Origin: Blastococcus capsensis
GTDB taxonomy: Bacteria > Actinomycetota > Actinomycetes > Mycobacteriales > Geodermatophilaceae
Direction: 5' to 3'
NCBI RefSeq assembly: GCF_030165005.1
Contig: NZ_JASNNW010000021.1
Span: forward strand, 1-64,000
DNA: 64,000 bases
The notes under the pieces are model-generated. The model was given only the letters and a program-made list of their open reading frames with translations. It made no database searches and was not told where the DNA came from. Positions within the stretch are counted from its first letter, which is position 1. Every line of letters begins with the position of its first letter. Positions 8,231 to 16,342 of this stretch are shown one piece after another. Both the position numbers and the translations under genes were made by a program.

Positions 8231-8287
8231 CGAGTGTCGGCCGGTCGTCCTCTCCCACGGACCGACGGGACAGCCGGCCGACACTCG
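8231..8287. terminator. Long hairpin between convergent azlD and DUF1003 genes
   Basis: CGAGTGTCGGCCGG at 8231-8244 pairs exactly with CCGGCCGACACTCG at 8274-8287, a 14-bp perfect stem around a 29-base loop. There is no U-tract, as usual for GC-rich actinobacteria. It lies between two convergent genes and could stop transcription from both sides. Confidence 0.7.
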
Positions 8288-8302
8288 GCGGTGACCAGCG
8301 GG

Positions 8303-8809
8303 TCAGCCGACGGTGTCGCGCCGGCGCGGCTTGTCGCGTCGCTCGTCGCCGTCGTCGCTCGACATCCGGTTCAGCTCGCCGCGGATGAAGTCGCGGGTGG
8401 CCAGCTCGCCGATCGCCACGCGGAGCGCGGCCAGCTCGCGAGCGAGGTACTCCGTGTCCGCGCGGGTCTGGGTCGCCCGGGCGCGGTCCTCCTCGGCCTG
8501 CACGCGGTCGCGGTCGGCCTGCCGGTTCTGCGCCAGCAGGATCAGCGGCGCGGCGTAGGCGGCCTGGGTGGAGAAGGCCAGGTTCAGCAGGATGAACGGG
8601 TAGGGGTCCCAGCGCAGCTGGACGGCGAAGACGTTGAGCGAGATCCAGACGACCACGAGGATCGTCTGCACCGCCAGGAACCGGCCCGTGCCCAGGAACC
8701 GGGCGATCCCCTCGGCGAACTGGCCGACGGCGTCGGGGTTCAGCCGCAGGAAGCTGCCGAACCGGCGCGCGCCCCCGCTCGGGACGTCGAGCCGCGGCGT
8801 GTCAGCCAC
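8303..8809 (-). CDS. DUF1003 membrane protein
   Basis: 168 residues from ATG 8809. Two membrane helices, about 44-62 and 70-93, separated by the short acidic/aromatic turn FAVQLRWDPYPFILLN that characterises DUF1003. A long charged, probably coiled-coil region (RQADRDRVQAEEDRARATQ onward) follows and ends in a very basic tail. The function of the family is unknown. The start overlaps the end of the upstream MgtE-like gene by eight bases on the same strand, so the two are made from one message. An MgtE-domain gene beside a DUF1003 gene is, to my knowledge, a recurring actinobacterial pair, which suggests a link to divalent-cation handling. Confidence 0.85.
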   Translation of the reverse strand: MADTPRLDVPSGGARRFGSFLRLNPDAVGQFAEGIARFLGTGRFLAVQTILVVVWISLNVFAVQLRWDPYPFILLNLAFSTQAAYAAPLILLAQNRQADRDRVQAEEDRARATQTRADTEYLARELAALRVAIGELATRDFIRGELNRMSSDDGDERRDKPRRRDTVG

Positions 8810-10040
8810 GGCGGGCTCGCTCCCGCCAGTCGTCGGGCAGCAGGTGGTCGAGGACGTCGTCGACGCTCACCGCGCCCACCAGCCGGCCCTGCGCGTCGAC
8901 CACCGGCGCGGCGACCAGGTTGTAGGTGGCGAAGTACCGGGTGACCTGGGCCAGCGGGGCCTCGGGGCGCAGCGGCTCGAGGTCGTCGAGCACCCCGCTG
9001 ACCAGCGTCGACGGTGGCTCGCGCAGCAGCCGCTGGATGTGCGCCAGCCCGAGGTAGCGGCCGGTGGGCGTGGCCGACGGCGGGCGGCAGACGTACACCT
9101 GGCTGGCCAGGGAGGGCGTGATCTCCTCCTGGCGGACCCGCGCCAGCGCCTCGGCGATGGTGGCGTCGGGGGAGAGGATCACCGGCTCGCTGGTCATCAT
9201 CCCGCCGGCGGTGTCCTCGGAGTACTTCAGCAGCTGCCGCACGGACTCGGCCTCGTCGGGCTCCATGAGCTCCAGCAGCCGGTCCCGGTCGACGTCGCGC
9301 AGCTCCGACAGCAGGTCGGCGGCGTCGTCGGGGTCCATCTCCTCCAGGACGTCGGCCGCGCGGCTCTCCTCGAGGGTGCCCAGGATCGTGATCTGCTCGG
9401 CCTCGGGCAGCTCGCCGAGGACGTCGGCCAGCCGCTCGTCGTCCATGGCCTCGGCCACCTCGTGCCGCCGCTTGATCGGCAGCTCCTGCAGCGCGTGGGC
9501 CATGTCGGCGGCGTTGAGCTCCCGGTAGGTGGCGATCAGCGTCTCGGCGCCCTGCCCGGTCTGCGGCAGGGCCAGCCCGGTCACCTCGTCCCAGGCCACC
9601 TGGTGCAGCTGCCCGCGCCGGCCGATCCGGCCCGGCTCCTGGACGGCCAGCCGGGTGAGCAGCCAGTCGCCGGTGCGGGTCTGCTCCATGCCGGCGTCGA
9701 CGACGTGGGCCGGGCGGCCGGACTCGTCGATGCGCACCTGCCGGTCCAGCAGCTCACCGAGGACCAGCGTCTCGCCGGCCCGCTGCTCGAAGCGCTTGAG
9801 GTTGAGGGTGCCCGATGCGAGCATCACCGCGCCCGGGTCGATGGCGGTGACCCGGCCCATCGGCACGAAGATCCGGCGGCGCGCGACGACCTCCACGACC
9901 AGGCCCAGCACCCGGGGACAGGCGGTGCCCACCCGCAGGGCGACGACGACGTCACGGACCTTGCCGACGCGGTCGCCGTTGGGGTCGAAGACGGTCAGCC
10001 CGGCGAGCCGGGAGACGTAGGCCCTCGTCACCGTGGTCAC
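8802..10040 (-). CDS. MgtE N-terminal plus CBS-pair protein without a membrane domain
   Basis: 412 residues from GTG 10040, chosen for the GAGGAGG four bases upstream. An upstream in-frame ATG at 10151 would add a low-quality leader made of the 72-bp repeat. The first 80 residues resemble a PRC-barrel (LTVFDPNGDRVGKVRDVVV), repeated more weakly around 90-160. MgtE-type superhelical repeats cover about 175-277 (DERLADVLGELPEAEQITIL and relatives), then a CBS pair at about 280-345 and 350-405. In MgtE channels these two modules sense cytoplasmic Mg2+ and gate the pore. Here the five-helix pore is missing and the protein ends at the second CBS domain, so it should be soluble. A regulatory role is inferred. 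Confidence 0.85.
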   Translation of the reverse strand: MTTVTRAYVSRLAGLTVFDPNGDRVGKVRDVVVALRVGTACPRVLGLVVEVVARRRIFVPMGRVTAIDPGAVMLASGTLNLKRFEQRAGETLVLGELLDRQVRIDESGRPAHVVDAGMEQTRTGDWLLTRLAVQEPGRIGRRGQLHQVAWDEVTGLALPQTGQGAETLIATYRELNAADMAHALQELPIKRRHEVAEAMDDERLADVLGELPEAEQITILGTLEESRAADVLEEMDPDDAADLLSELRDVDRDRLLELMEPDEAESVRQLLKYSEDTAGGMMTSEPVILSPDATIAEALARVRQEEITPSLASQVYVCRPPSATPTGRYLGLAHIQRLLREPPSTLVSGVLDDLEPLRPEAPLAQVTRYFATYNLVAAPVVDAQGRLVGAVSVDDVLDHLLPDDWRERARRG

Positions 10041-10046
10041 GAATCC

Positions 10047-10186
10047 TCCTCGCTGGCGCTCGTCGGCTCCGTGCCGCACGGCTGTGTCGCTGCGAGACCT
10101 CGCTAGCTCGGTCTCGAGTCCTCGCCGGCGCTCGTCGGCCCCATGACCCACGGCTCTGTCGATGCGAGCCCTCGCAAGCCCGGTCC
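10047..10186. repeat. Imperfect 72-bp tandem repeat, two copies
   Basis: The block starting TCCTCGCTGGCGCTCGTCGG at 10047 recurs at 10119 with roughly 80 percent identity over about 70 bases. It fills the divergent gap between the MgtE-like gene and phzF. Each copy ends CTCGGTC or CCCGGTC. Confidence 0.75.
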
Positions 10187-10209
10187 CGGCGAAGGTTACC
10201 GTCGGCGCC

Positions 10210-11118
10210 GTGACTGCCCCGGTTGCGCTGGACTACGAGGTCGTCGACGTGTTCGCCGCCCGGGCATTCGCCGGCAATCCGCTGGCGGTGGTGTTCGACG
10301 CCGACGACCTGTCCACGGAGCAGTGCCAGACGCTGGCCAACGAGTTCCACCTGTCGGAGACCTCGTTCCTCTGCTCGCCCACCGAGCCGGGGGCCGACCA
10401 CCCTGGGTCGGCCGGCGGTCCGCGGGCCGACTATCGGATCCGCATCTTCACGCCGTTCGCCGAACTGCCCTTCGCCGGCCACCCGAGCGTGGGTGCGGCG
10501 CACACGCTGGTCCGCACCGGGCGGCTGCCCGCCGGGACGCTGCGCCAGGAATGCGGCGCGGGGGTGCTGGACGTGGTGGTCGACTCCGACGGCGCCACCT
10601 TGTCCGGCGGCCGCCCCACGCTGTCGGACGGGCCGGACCCGGGTCTGCTGGCCGCCGCCATGGGGCTCGCGCCCGCCGACATCACCGGGGTGCCCGCCGA
10701 CGTCGCCGGCTGCGGGCTGCCCTTCGCGTACCTGTCGGTGCGGCCGGACGCCGTGGACCGCGCGGTGCCCGATCCGAGGGCGCTAGCCGCGCTGGGCGTG
10801 GGGGAGGGGGTCTCGGTGCTGTCCTGGGACGCCGACAGCGGGACGGCCTACGCGCGGGTCTTCGCCGCCGATCTGAGCTGGGGCGAGGACCCGGCGACCG
10901 GCTCGGCGGCGCTCGGGACGGGGGTGTGGCTCGTGGAGTCCGGGTTGCTCGCCCCGGAGGGGACGTCGTCCTTCGTCGTCCGGCAGGGGGAGAAGCTCGG
11001 CCGGCCGTCGGTGCTGGAGTGCACGGCCACGGCGTCGGGGAGCAAGGCCGTGGCCGCGACGGTGCGCGGCGCCGTCGTCCCGGTCGCCGGCGGCCGCATC
11101 CGGGTTCCCTCCTGGTGA
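10210..11118 (+). CDS. PhzF-family isomerase/epimerase
   Basis: 302 residues from GTG 10210; a longer frame from 10162 would take in the tandem repeat and is unlikely. The fold is the two-lobed diaminopimelate-epimerase-like PhzF: YEVVDVFAARAFAGNPLAV at the N-terminus, the conserved HLSETSF with the catalytic Glu at about residue 50, FTPFAELPFAGHPSVGAAH, and the GEDPATGSAA phosphate/carboxylate loop near the C-terminus. In phenazine makers PhzF isomerises a dihydroxyanthranilate, but most members have unknown substrates and there are no phenazine genes nearby. Its stop overlaps the next start, so it forms a two-gene unit with a drug/metabolite transporter. Confidence 0.88.
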   Translation: MTAPVALDYEVVDVFAARAFAGNPLAVVFDADDLSTEQCQTLANEFHLSETSFLCSPTEPGADHPGSAGGPRADYRIRIFTPFAELPFAGHPSVGAAHTLVRTGRLPAGTLRQECGAGVLDVVVDSDGATLSGGRPTLSDGPDPGLLAAAMGLAPADITGVPADVAGCGLPFAYLSVRPDAVDRAVPDPRALAALGVGEGVSVLSWDADSGTAYARVFAADLSWGEDPATGSAALGTGVWLVESGLLAPEGTSSFVVRQGEKLGRPSVLECTATASGSKAVAATVRGAVVPVAGGRIRVPSW

Positions 11119-12083
11119 AGGACCCCGTTCCCCTTCCGCCTCGCTCCGCTCTGCGGGAGCCTCTGGACGGGGCCGGCGCCGCGTGGGCGCCGCACCGGCC
11201 GGGCGGGCGGGACGTCGGCCTCCTGTCGCTCGCGGTCATCGGGGTCTCCCTGTCCGCGCCGCTCACCACGATGGTCGCCGCACCGATGCTGGCGCTGGCG
11301 TTCTGGCGCAATGCGGCCGGCGCCGCTGCGCTGCTGCCGGTGCTGCTCGCCCGGGAGCGCTCGACCCTGACCGGGCTCCGCTGGCGTGACCTGCGCAGCT
11401 CGGCCGTGGCCGGACTGTTCCTCGCCGCGCACTTCGCGGCCTGGCTCCCGAGCCTGTCCATGACGACGGTCGCCGTCTCGACGGCCCTGGTCACCACGAC
11501 CCCGATCTGGACGGCGCTGGCCGCGCGGATCTCCGGGGTGCACCTGCCGGCCGCCGTCTGGTGGGGGCTCGTGCTCGCGGTGGTCGGCGTGGCGCTGATC
11601 GTGGGCGTGGACGTCGCGGTGAGCCGGGAGGCCCTCGCCGGTGACGTCCTGGCCCTTCTCGGGGCGATCTGCGCCGGCGGCTACGTGCTGGCCGGGGCGC
11701 GCGCCCGGCAGCGGCTGGCGACATCGGCGTACGCCGTCGTCGCCTACTCGGTCTGCGCGCTGGCGATCGCGGTGTCGGCGGTGCTCGTCGACGCGCCGCT
11801 GGCCGGCTTCCAGGCGCGGGACTGGTGGCTGATCGCGGCCATCACCGTCTCCGCCCAGCTGTTCGGCCACACCCTGCTCAACCTGGTGCTCTCCTCCGTC
11901 GGCCCCACGGTGGTGAGTCTCGCGGTGCTCCTGGAGGTGCCCGGGGCCCTGGTGTTCGCGCTGGTGCTGCTGGGCGAGGTCCCGCCGCTGCTGGCCCTCC
12001 CCGGGGTCGTGCTCGTCGTCGCGGGCGTGGCGCTGGTGGTGCGGGCCAGCCGGCCGACCACCCTCGTCGAGCCGGGCACCTGA
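11115..12083 (+). CDS. EamA (DMT superfamily) transporter
   Basis: 322 residues from GTG 11115, overlapping the phzF stop (GTGA). The first 30 codons coincide with a dispersed palindromic element, so the start is uncertain, but no other usual start codon precedes the first helix. Ten hydrophobic segments form two EamA repeats: the first from VGLLSLAVIGVSL to LALAFWRNAAGAAAL and on, the second beginning DVLALLGAICAGGYVLAG and ending LPGVVLVVAGVALVV. Members export metabolites or amino acids. Coupling to a PhzF enzyme suggests the pair makes or clears the same compound. Confidence 0.85.
   Translation: MKDPVPLPPRSALREPLDGAGAAWAPHRPGGRDVGLLSLAVIGVSLSAPLTTMVAAPMLALAFWRNAAGAAALLPVLLARERSTLTGLRWRDLRSSAVAGLFLAAHFAAWLPSLSMTTVAVSTALVTTTPIWTALAARISGVHLPAAVWWGLVLAVVGVALIVGVDVAVSREALAGDVLALLGAICAGGYVLAGARARQRLATSAYAVVAYSVCALAIAVSAVLVDAPLAGFQARDWWLIAAITVSAQLFGHTLLNLVLSSVGPTVVSLAVLLEVPGALVFALVLLGEVPPLLALPGVVLVVAGVALVVRASRPTTLVEPGT
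11117..11174 (+). repeat. Dispersed palindromic element, copy 2
   Basis: GAAGGACCCCGTTCCCC at the left and GGACGGGGCC at the right form the outer arms; TTCCGC/GCGGGA form the inner arms around CTCGCTCC. It overlaps the junction of phzF and the EamA gene and is translated if the EamA protein really starts at 11115. Confidence 0.65.
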
Positions 12084-12260
12084 AGGCCGAGCCCGTGTTG
12101 ATCATCGGCATGCGGCGGCCGCCAGCGGCGTGTCGGTCAGCCAGTTGACGGTGATCAACGCGGTTCTGCGGGCGGAAATCCTCGTCGCTACCCTCCGGTA
12201 GCCGACTTTCCCGACCCACCCCAGCCCCGCCTCAACCCACCCACCATCCCGGAGGACCCC

Positions 12261-13214
12261 GTGGCCGAGCTCCGATCCCGTCGTTCCAACCTGGCCGTTC
12301 CCGGCAGCAACCCCCGGTTCCTGGAGAAGGCCAAGGGTCTGCCGGCCGACCAGGTGTTCCTGGACCTCGAGGACGCGTGTGCGCCGCTGGCCAAGCCCGG
12401 CGCCCGGAAGAACATCGTCGCGGCGCTGAACGAGGGCGGCTGGGGCGAGAAGATCCGCACCGTCCGCGTGAACGACTGGACGACGGAGTGGACGTTCCAG
12501 GACGTGCTCGAGGTCGCCGGCGGGGCCGGCGCCAACCTCGACGCCATCATGCTGCCGAAGGTCCAGGACGCCGCCCAGATCAAGGCGCTGGACATGCTGC
12601 TGACCCAGATCGAGAAGGCCAACGGCCTGGAGGTCGGCCGGATCGGCATCGAGGCGCAGATCGAGACGGCGCAGGGCCTGATCAACGTCAACGACATCGC
12701 GTTCGCCAGCGAGCGGATCGAGACGATCATCTTCGGCCCGGCCGACTTCATGGCCAGCATCAACATGAAGTCGCTCGTGGTCGGTGCTCTGCACCCCGAC
12801 TACCCGGGCGACCCGTTCCACTACATCCTCATGCAGATCCTCATGGCCGCCCGCGCCCGTGGTGTGCAGGCCATCGACGGCCCGTTCCTGCAGGTGCGCG
12901 ACGTCCCGGCCTTCGAGGAGGTCGCCAAGCGCTCGGCCATGCTCGGCTTCGACGGCAAGTGGGTGCTGCACCCGGGGCAGATCGACGCGGCCAACGAGAT
13001 CTACGCGCCGTCCCAGGAGGACTACGACCACGCCGAGCTGATCCTCGACGCCTACGACTGGGCGACGTCGGAGGCCGGTGGCAAGAAGGGCTCGGCGATG
13101 CTCGGCGACGAGATGATCGACGAGGCCAGCCGCAAGATGGCGCTGGTCATCGCCGGCAAGGGCCGCGCCGCGGGCCTGTCGCGGACGTCGTCCTTCACCC
13201 CGCCGGAGGCGTGA
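12261..13214 (+). CDS. HpcH/HpaI-CitE family CoA-ester lyase (malyl-CoA lyase-like)
   Basis: 317 residues from GTG 12261 with GGAGG five bases upstream. CitE-like TIM barrel: RSNLAVPGSNPRFLEKAKGL, then FLDLEDACAPLAKPGAR with the metal-binding acidic pair, VRVNDWTTEW, the metal Glu in IGIEAQIETAQGLIN, and FGPADFMASI. The C-terminal LHPGQIDAANEIYAPS stretch is typical of L-malyl-CoA/beta-methylmalyl-CoA lyases and citramalyl-CoA lyases, which cleave or form C-C bonds next to CoA thioesters. The acyl-CoA dehydrogenase 600 bases downstream would fit a shared CoA-ester pathway, but they are separated by an unrelated gene on the other strand, so this is only suggestive. Confidence 0.88.
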   Translation: MAELRSRRSNLAVPGSNPRFLEKAKGLPADQVFLDLEDACAPLAKPGARKNIVAALNEGGWGEKIRTVRVNDWTTEWTFQDVLEVAGGAGANLDAIMLPKVQDAAQIKALDMLLTQIEKANGLEVGRIGIEAQIETAQGLINVNDIAFASERIETIIFGPADFMASINMKSLVVGALHPDYPGDPFHYILMQILMAARARGVQAIDGPFLQVRDVPAFEEVAKRSAMLGFDGKWVLHPGQIDAANEIYAPSQEDYDHAELILDAYDWATSEAGGKKGSAMLGDEMIDEASRKMALVIAGKGRAAGLSRTSSFTPPEA

Positions 13215-13220
13215 CCCGGG

Positions 13221-13276
13221 CATAGGAAGCTCTACCTGCGGATCCGACCCGCGATCCGCAGGTAGAGCTTCCTATG
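13221..13276. terminator. 24-bp perfect hairpin between convergent genes
   Basis: Bases 13221-13244 (beginning CATAGGAAGCTCTACC) pair without mismatch with 13253-13276 (ending GGTAGAGCTTCCTATG), leaving an eight-base loop. It lies seven bases beyond the lyase stop and ten bases before the end of the opposite-strand DUF4190 gene, so it can act for both. Confidence 0.8.
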
Positions 13277-13286
13277 CTCCGCTGGA

Positions 13287-13685
13287 TCAGGGGCCGAAGC
13301 CGCCGCTGGTCAGCGTCGCGAAGGCGACGACCCAGAGCACGACGACCAGCGCGAAGAAGCCGGTGACCAGGCCGCCGACGATGATGCCGGCCAAAGCCAG
13401 GCCGCTGCCCTCCTCACCGGTCCGCTTGATCTGCTTGCGCGCGACGATGCCCAGCACCAGCCCGGCCGGCGCGAAGACGAACGCCATGACCAGCGCCAGG
13501 ATGGCCAGGGTGTTCGTCGACCGGCCGTAGGCGGGCGGGTAGCCCGGCGGGCCGTACCCCGGCGGCGGGTAGCCCGGCTGGGCGTACCCGGGTGGCGGGT
13601 AGCCCGGCTGGCCGTACCCGGTCTGCGCTGCCCCCGGCGCCGGCGGCGGATCGCCCCGGTGGAGGTCGTCGTCCCTGCTGTTCAT
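13287..13685 (-). CDS. DUF4190-like small membrane protein with Pro-Gly-Tyr repeats
   Basis: 132 residues from ATG 13685. The N-terminus is a low-complexity cytoplasmic tail with six or so GYP/PPGY repeats (YGQPGYPPPGYAQPGYPPP and so on). Two membrane helices follow, about 57-82 and 100-125, separated by GIVARKQIKRTGEEGSGLA, the conserved DUF4190 loop. Proteins of this design are common in actinobacteria and have no assigned biochemical role; PGY tails often mediate clustering of membrane proteins. Monocistronic; the 3' end faces the strong hairpin at 13221-13276. Confidence 0.8.
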   Translation of the reverse strand: MNSRDDDLHRGDPPPAPGAAQTGYGQPGYPPPGYAQPGYPPPGYGPPGYPPAYGRSTNTLAILALVMAFVFAPAGLVLGIVARKQIKRTGEEGSGLALAGIIVGGLVTGFFALVVVLWVVAFATLTSGGFGP

Positions 13686-13829
13686 GCGTCCCTCCTGTCC
13701 GGCGGGCGCCGGTCGGGCTACTCCACCACGCGGGCGGACCGGACGTGAGCAGGCACACGCCGGAGCTCATCCGACGGTGCTCCATACTCGCGGGTAACCC
13801 GGACACCGGAGTCCCCGAGGAGCGAACCT

Positions 13830-15029
13830 GTGACCCGCTTGGCCCAGACCGCAGACCTGACCGACATCCAGCAGGAGATCCTGTCGACGGTTCGGAGCTT
13901 CGTCGACCGGGAGATCATCCCGAACGCGCAGGAGCTCGAGCACGGCGACGTCTACCCGCAGAAGATCGTCGACGGGCTCAAGGAGCTCGGCATCTTCGGC
14001 CTGATGATTCCCGAGGAGTACGGCGGTCTCGGTGAGTCGCTGCTCACCTACGCGCTGGTCGTCGAGGAGATCGCCCGCGGCTGGATGAGCGTCTCGGGCG
14101 TCATCAACACCCACTTCATCGTCGCCTACATGATCAAGCAGCACGGCACGCAGGAGCAGAAGGAGCACTACCTGCCCCGCATGGCCACCGGCGAGGTGCG
14201 CGGCGCCTTCTCGATGTCGGAGCCGGGGCTGGGGTCCGACGTCGCCGGCATCCGCACCAAGGCCACCAGGCAGGCCGACGGGGACTACGTCGTCGACGGC
14301 CAGAAGATGTGGCTGACCAACGGCGGCAGCTCCACGCTGGTCGCCGCCCTGGTCCGCACCGACGAGGGCGCGGAGAAGGCCCACCAGAACCTGACCACGT
14401 TCCTCGTCGAGAAGCCGGCCGGCTTCGGCCAGGTCAAGCCCGGGCTCACCATCCCCGGCAAGATCGACAAGATGGGCTACAAGGGCGTCGACACCACCGA
14501 GCTGGTGTTCGACGGCTACCGGGCAGGTGCCTCGGACATCCTCGGCGGCGAGCCGGGCAAGGGCTTCAGCCAGATGATGGACGGCGTCGAGGTCGGCCGG
14601 GTCAACGTCGCCGCCCGCGCGTGCGGCATCTCGATCCGCGCCTTCGAGCTCGCCGTCGCCTACGCCCAGCAGCGGGAGACCTTCGGCAAGCCGATCGCCC
14701 AGCACCAGGCGATCGCCTTCCAGCTGGCCGAGATGGCGACCAAGGTCGAGGCCGCCCACCTGATGATGGTCAACGCCGCCCGGCTCAAGGACGCAGGCAA
14801 GCGCAACGACGTCGAGGCAGGCATGGCCAAGCTGATCGCCAGCGAGTACTGCGCCGAGGTGACCACGCAGTCCTTCCGCATCCACGGCGGCTACGGCTAC
14901 TCCAAGGAGTACGAGATCGAGCGCCTGATGCGCGAGGCGCCGTTCCTGCTCATCGGCGAGGGCACCAGCGAGATCCAGAAGACGATCATCAGCCGCGGGC
15001 TGCTCAAGACCTACAAGCTCAGGGGCTGA
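13830..15029 (+). CDS. Acyl-CoA dehydrogenase
   Basis: 399 residues from GTG 13830 with AGGAG eight bases upstream. All family landmarks are present: GIFGLMIPEEYGGLGESLLT, the FAD-loop motif FSMSEPGLGSDVAGI, WLTNGGSSTLV, RVNVAARACGISIRAFE, and the C-terminal IHGGYGYSKEYEIERLMREA followed by GEGTSEIQ. The Glu in that last motif (about 377) is at the position of the catalytic base of medium-chain dehydrogenases. Uses FAD to desaturate an acyl-CoA and passes electrons to ETF. The chain specificity cannot be read off the sequence. Two terminator-like hairpins lie directly behind the gene. Confidence 0.92.
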   Translation: MTRLAQTADLTDIQQEILSTVRSFVDREIIPNAQELEHGDVYPQKIVDGLKELGIFGLMIPEEYGGLGESLLTYALVVEEIARGWMSVSGVINTHFIVAYMIKQHGTQEQKEHYLPRMATGEVRGAFSMSEPGLGSDVAGIRTKATRQADGDYVVDGQKMWLTNGGSSTLVAALVRTDEGAEKAHQNLTTFLVEKPAGFGQVKPGLTIPGKIDKMGYKGVDTTELVFDGYRAGASDILGGEPGKGFSQMMDGVEVGRVNVAARACGISIRAFELAVAYAQQRETFGKPIAQHQAIAFQLAEMATKVEAAHLMMVNAARLKDAGKRNDVEAGMAKLIASEYCAEVTTQSFRIHGGYGYSKEYEIERLMREAPFLLIGEGTSEIQKTIISRGLLKTYKLRG

Positions 15030-15043
15030 GCTTCCCGGCGCAC

Positions 15044-15079
15044 CTCGGCCCCGTCCCTCCGCCGAGGGACGGGGCCGAG
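15044..15079 (+). terminator. Hairpin terminator after the acyl-CoA dehydrogenase
   Basis: CTCGGCCCCGTCCCT at 15044-15058 pairs perfectly with AGGGACGGGGCCGAG at 15065-15079 around a six-base loop; it sits 15 bases after the stop codon and is followed by TTCGTCTCT. Confidence 0.85.
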
Positions 15080-15090
15080 TTCGTCTCTGC

Positions 15091-15136
15091 GGACGGTCTG
15101 CCTCTGAGTGCAGGGGCACTCAGAGCCAGACTGTCC
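15091..15136. terminator. Second hairpin, 21-bp stem
   Basis: GGACGGTCTGCCTCTGAGTG... (15091-15111) pairs with 15116-15136 at 19 of 21 positions around AGGG. With the preceding hairpin it forms a tandem structure that would insulate the acyl-CoA dehydrogenase gene from what follows. Confidence 0.7.
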
Positions 15137-15184
15137 GGGGGGTCCCCGTGGCCCGGCTGCGGGCGGGTCAGCCCGAGTCGCCCG

Positions 15185-15345
15185 GTGCGGGCTCGAGCGG
15201 ACGTCGACCCGGTCGACGCCGAAGGACCGGGCCAGCCCGGTCAGCACGGCCCGGGTGTTCCGTTCCGCGCGGTCGGTGAGGTCGCTCTCGGCGGCGGCCA
15301 CCGCCAGCCGGCGCTCGGCCAGCGCGTAGCGGCCGCCGTCAGCCG
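15185..15345 (-). pseudogene. C-terminal remnant of a DUF4230-type protein
   Basis: The minus strand encodes about 50 residues, GRYALAERRLAVAAAESDL followed by DRAERNTRAVLTGLARSFG and VDRVDVR. This resembles the end of DUF4230 proteins, where an Ala-rich helix is followed by RAExNTRxML and a short strand. There is no start, no N-terminal domain and no stop in place; the frame simply runs on into the hairpin region. Base composition is coding-like only across this stretch. I take it as a leftover of a deleted gene, with moderate doubt about the family. Confidence 0.45.
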
Positions 15346-15394
15346 GCGGGGCGGTTCCGGGCCGCACCGGGCGGTGGGGCGGGAGCGCCCGTGC

Positions 15395-15400
15395 TAGGCA
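15395..15400 (+). promoter_or_regulatory. -10 box of the 15407 oxidoreductase gene (leaderless)
   Basis: TAGGCA ends six bases before ATG 15407 with no Shine-Dalgarno between, the same spacing as at azlC, smpB, 55012 and recC. Confidence 0.45.
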
Positions 15401-15406
15401 GGGCGC

Positions 15407-16342
15407 ATGCGTGCCGTGGGAGTGACCGAGTTCGGTGGGCCCGAGGCCCTGCACGTCGTCGACGTGGAGCCGGAGCCGCTCGGCCCGGGCCAGGTGCGGC
15501 TGCGCGTGCAGGCTGCCGCCGTCAGCCCCACCGACACCCACGCCCGCTCCGGCGCCTACGCCGACCGGGATCCGGTGAAGACCCCGCCGTGGGTTCCGGG
15601 CATGGACGTCGCCGGCGTGGTCAGCGAGGTCGGCGAGGGGGTCGACCACCTCGCGGTCGGCGACCTCGCCATGGGCATCGTCGTCCCCTTCGGCCCGTTC
15701 GGCGGCTACCGCGAGGACAAGGTCCTGCCGGGTGACTCCGTGGTCCGGGTCCCGCGCGGGGCCACCGCCGTCGAGGCGTCGACGCTGCCGATGAACGGGC
15801 TCACCGCGCGGCTGGCCCTGGACCTCATGGGCCTGCGGCCCGGGCAGGTGCTCGCGGTGACCGGCGCGGCCGGGGCGTTCGGCGGCTACGTGGTCCAGCT
15901 GGCCGAGGCCGACGGGCTGACCGTCGTCGCCGACGCCTCGGAGGCCGACGAGGAACTGGTCCGCGGCCTGGGGGCCGACGTCGTCGTGCGGCGGGGCGAC
16001 GACGTCGCCGACCGGATCCGGGAGCACCACCCGGAGGGCGTGGACGGGCTGGCCGACGGCTCGGTGCAGGACGAGCTGGTGCTGCCCGCCGTCCGGGACG
16101 GGGGCGCGGTGGCCACGGTGCGCGGCTACCGCGGGAACGGCGAGCGCGACCTGCGGGTGTTCCCGACGCTGGTGCGGAAGGTCGCCACCGACCGCGCGGC
16201 GCTCGACCGGCTCCGCCAGCAGGTGGAGGACGGCGCCGTGACCCTGCGGGTGGCCCGGGCGTTCCCCGCAGCGCAGGCGGCCGACGCCCACCGGGCCCTG
16301 GAGGCCGGCGGGGTCCGGGGACGGCTGGTCCTCACCTTCTGA
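15407..16342 (+). CDS. Zinc-independent MDR oxidoreductase (NADPH:quinone reductase type)
   Basis: 311 residues from ATG 15407. Starts MRAVGVTEFGGPEALHVVD, the usual quinone-reductase opening. The substrate lobe has VSPTDTHARSGAY and PPWVPGMDVAGVVSEVG in place of the zinc-ligand motifs. The Rossmann segment TGAAGAFGGYVVQLAEADG (about 154-172) binds the dinucleotide, followed by the acidic strand end VVADASEADEEL. No structural zinc cysteines are present. Such enzymes reduce quinones or enones with NADPH; the substrate is unknown. It stands alone between two hairpins and the EccC gene. Confidence 0.87.
   Translation: MRAVGVTEFGGPEALHVVDVEPEPLGPGQVRLRVQAAAVSPTDTHARSGAYADRDPVKTPPWVPGMDVAGVVSEVGEGVDHLAVGDLAMGIVVPFGPFGGYREDKVLPGDSVVRVPRGATAVEASTLPMNGLTARLALDLMGLRPGQVLAVTGAAGAFGGYVVQLAEADGLTVVADASEADEELVRGLGADVVVRRGDDVADRIREHHPEGVDGLADGSVQDELVLPAVRDGGAVATVRGYRGNGERDLRVFPTLVRKVATDRAALDRLRQQVEDGAVTLRVARAFPAAQAADAHRALEAGGVRGRLVLTF

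Noticed and set aside
15011-16291. Minus-strand gene covering the 15407 oxidoreductase
   Set aside because: Only the 50 residues at 15185-15345 look coding; the rest is antisense of the oxidoreductase.
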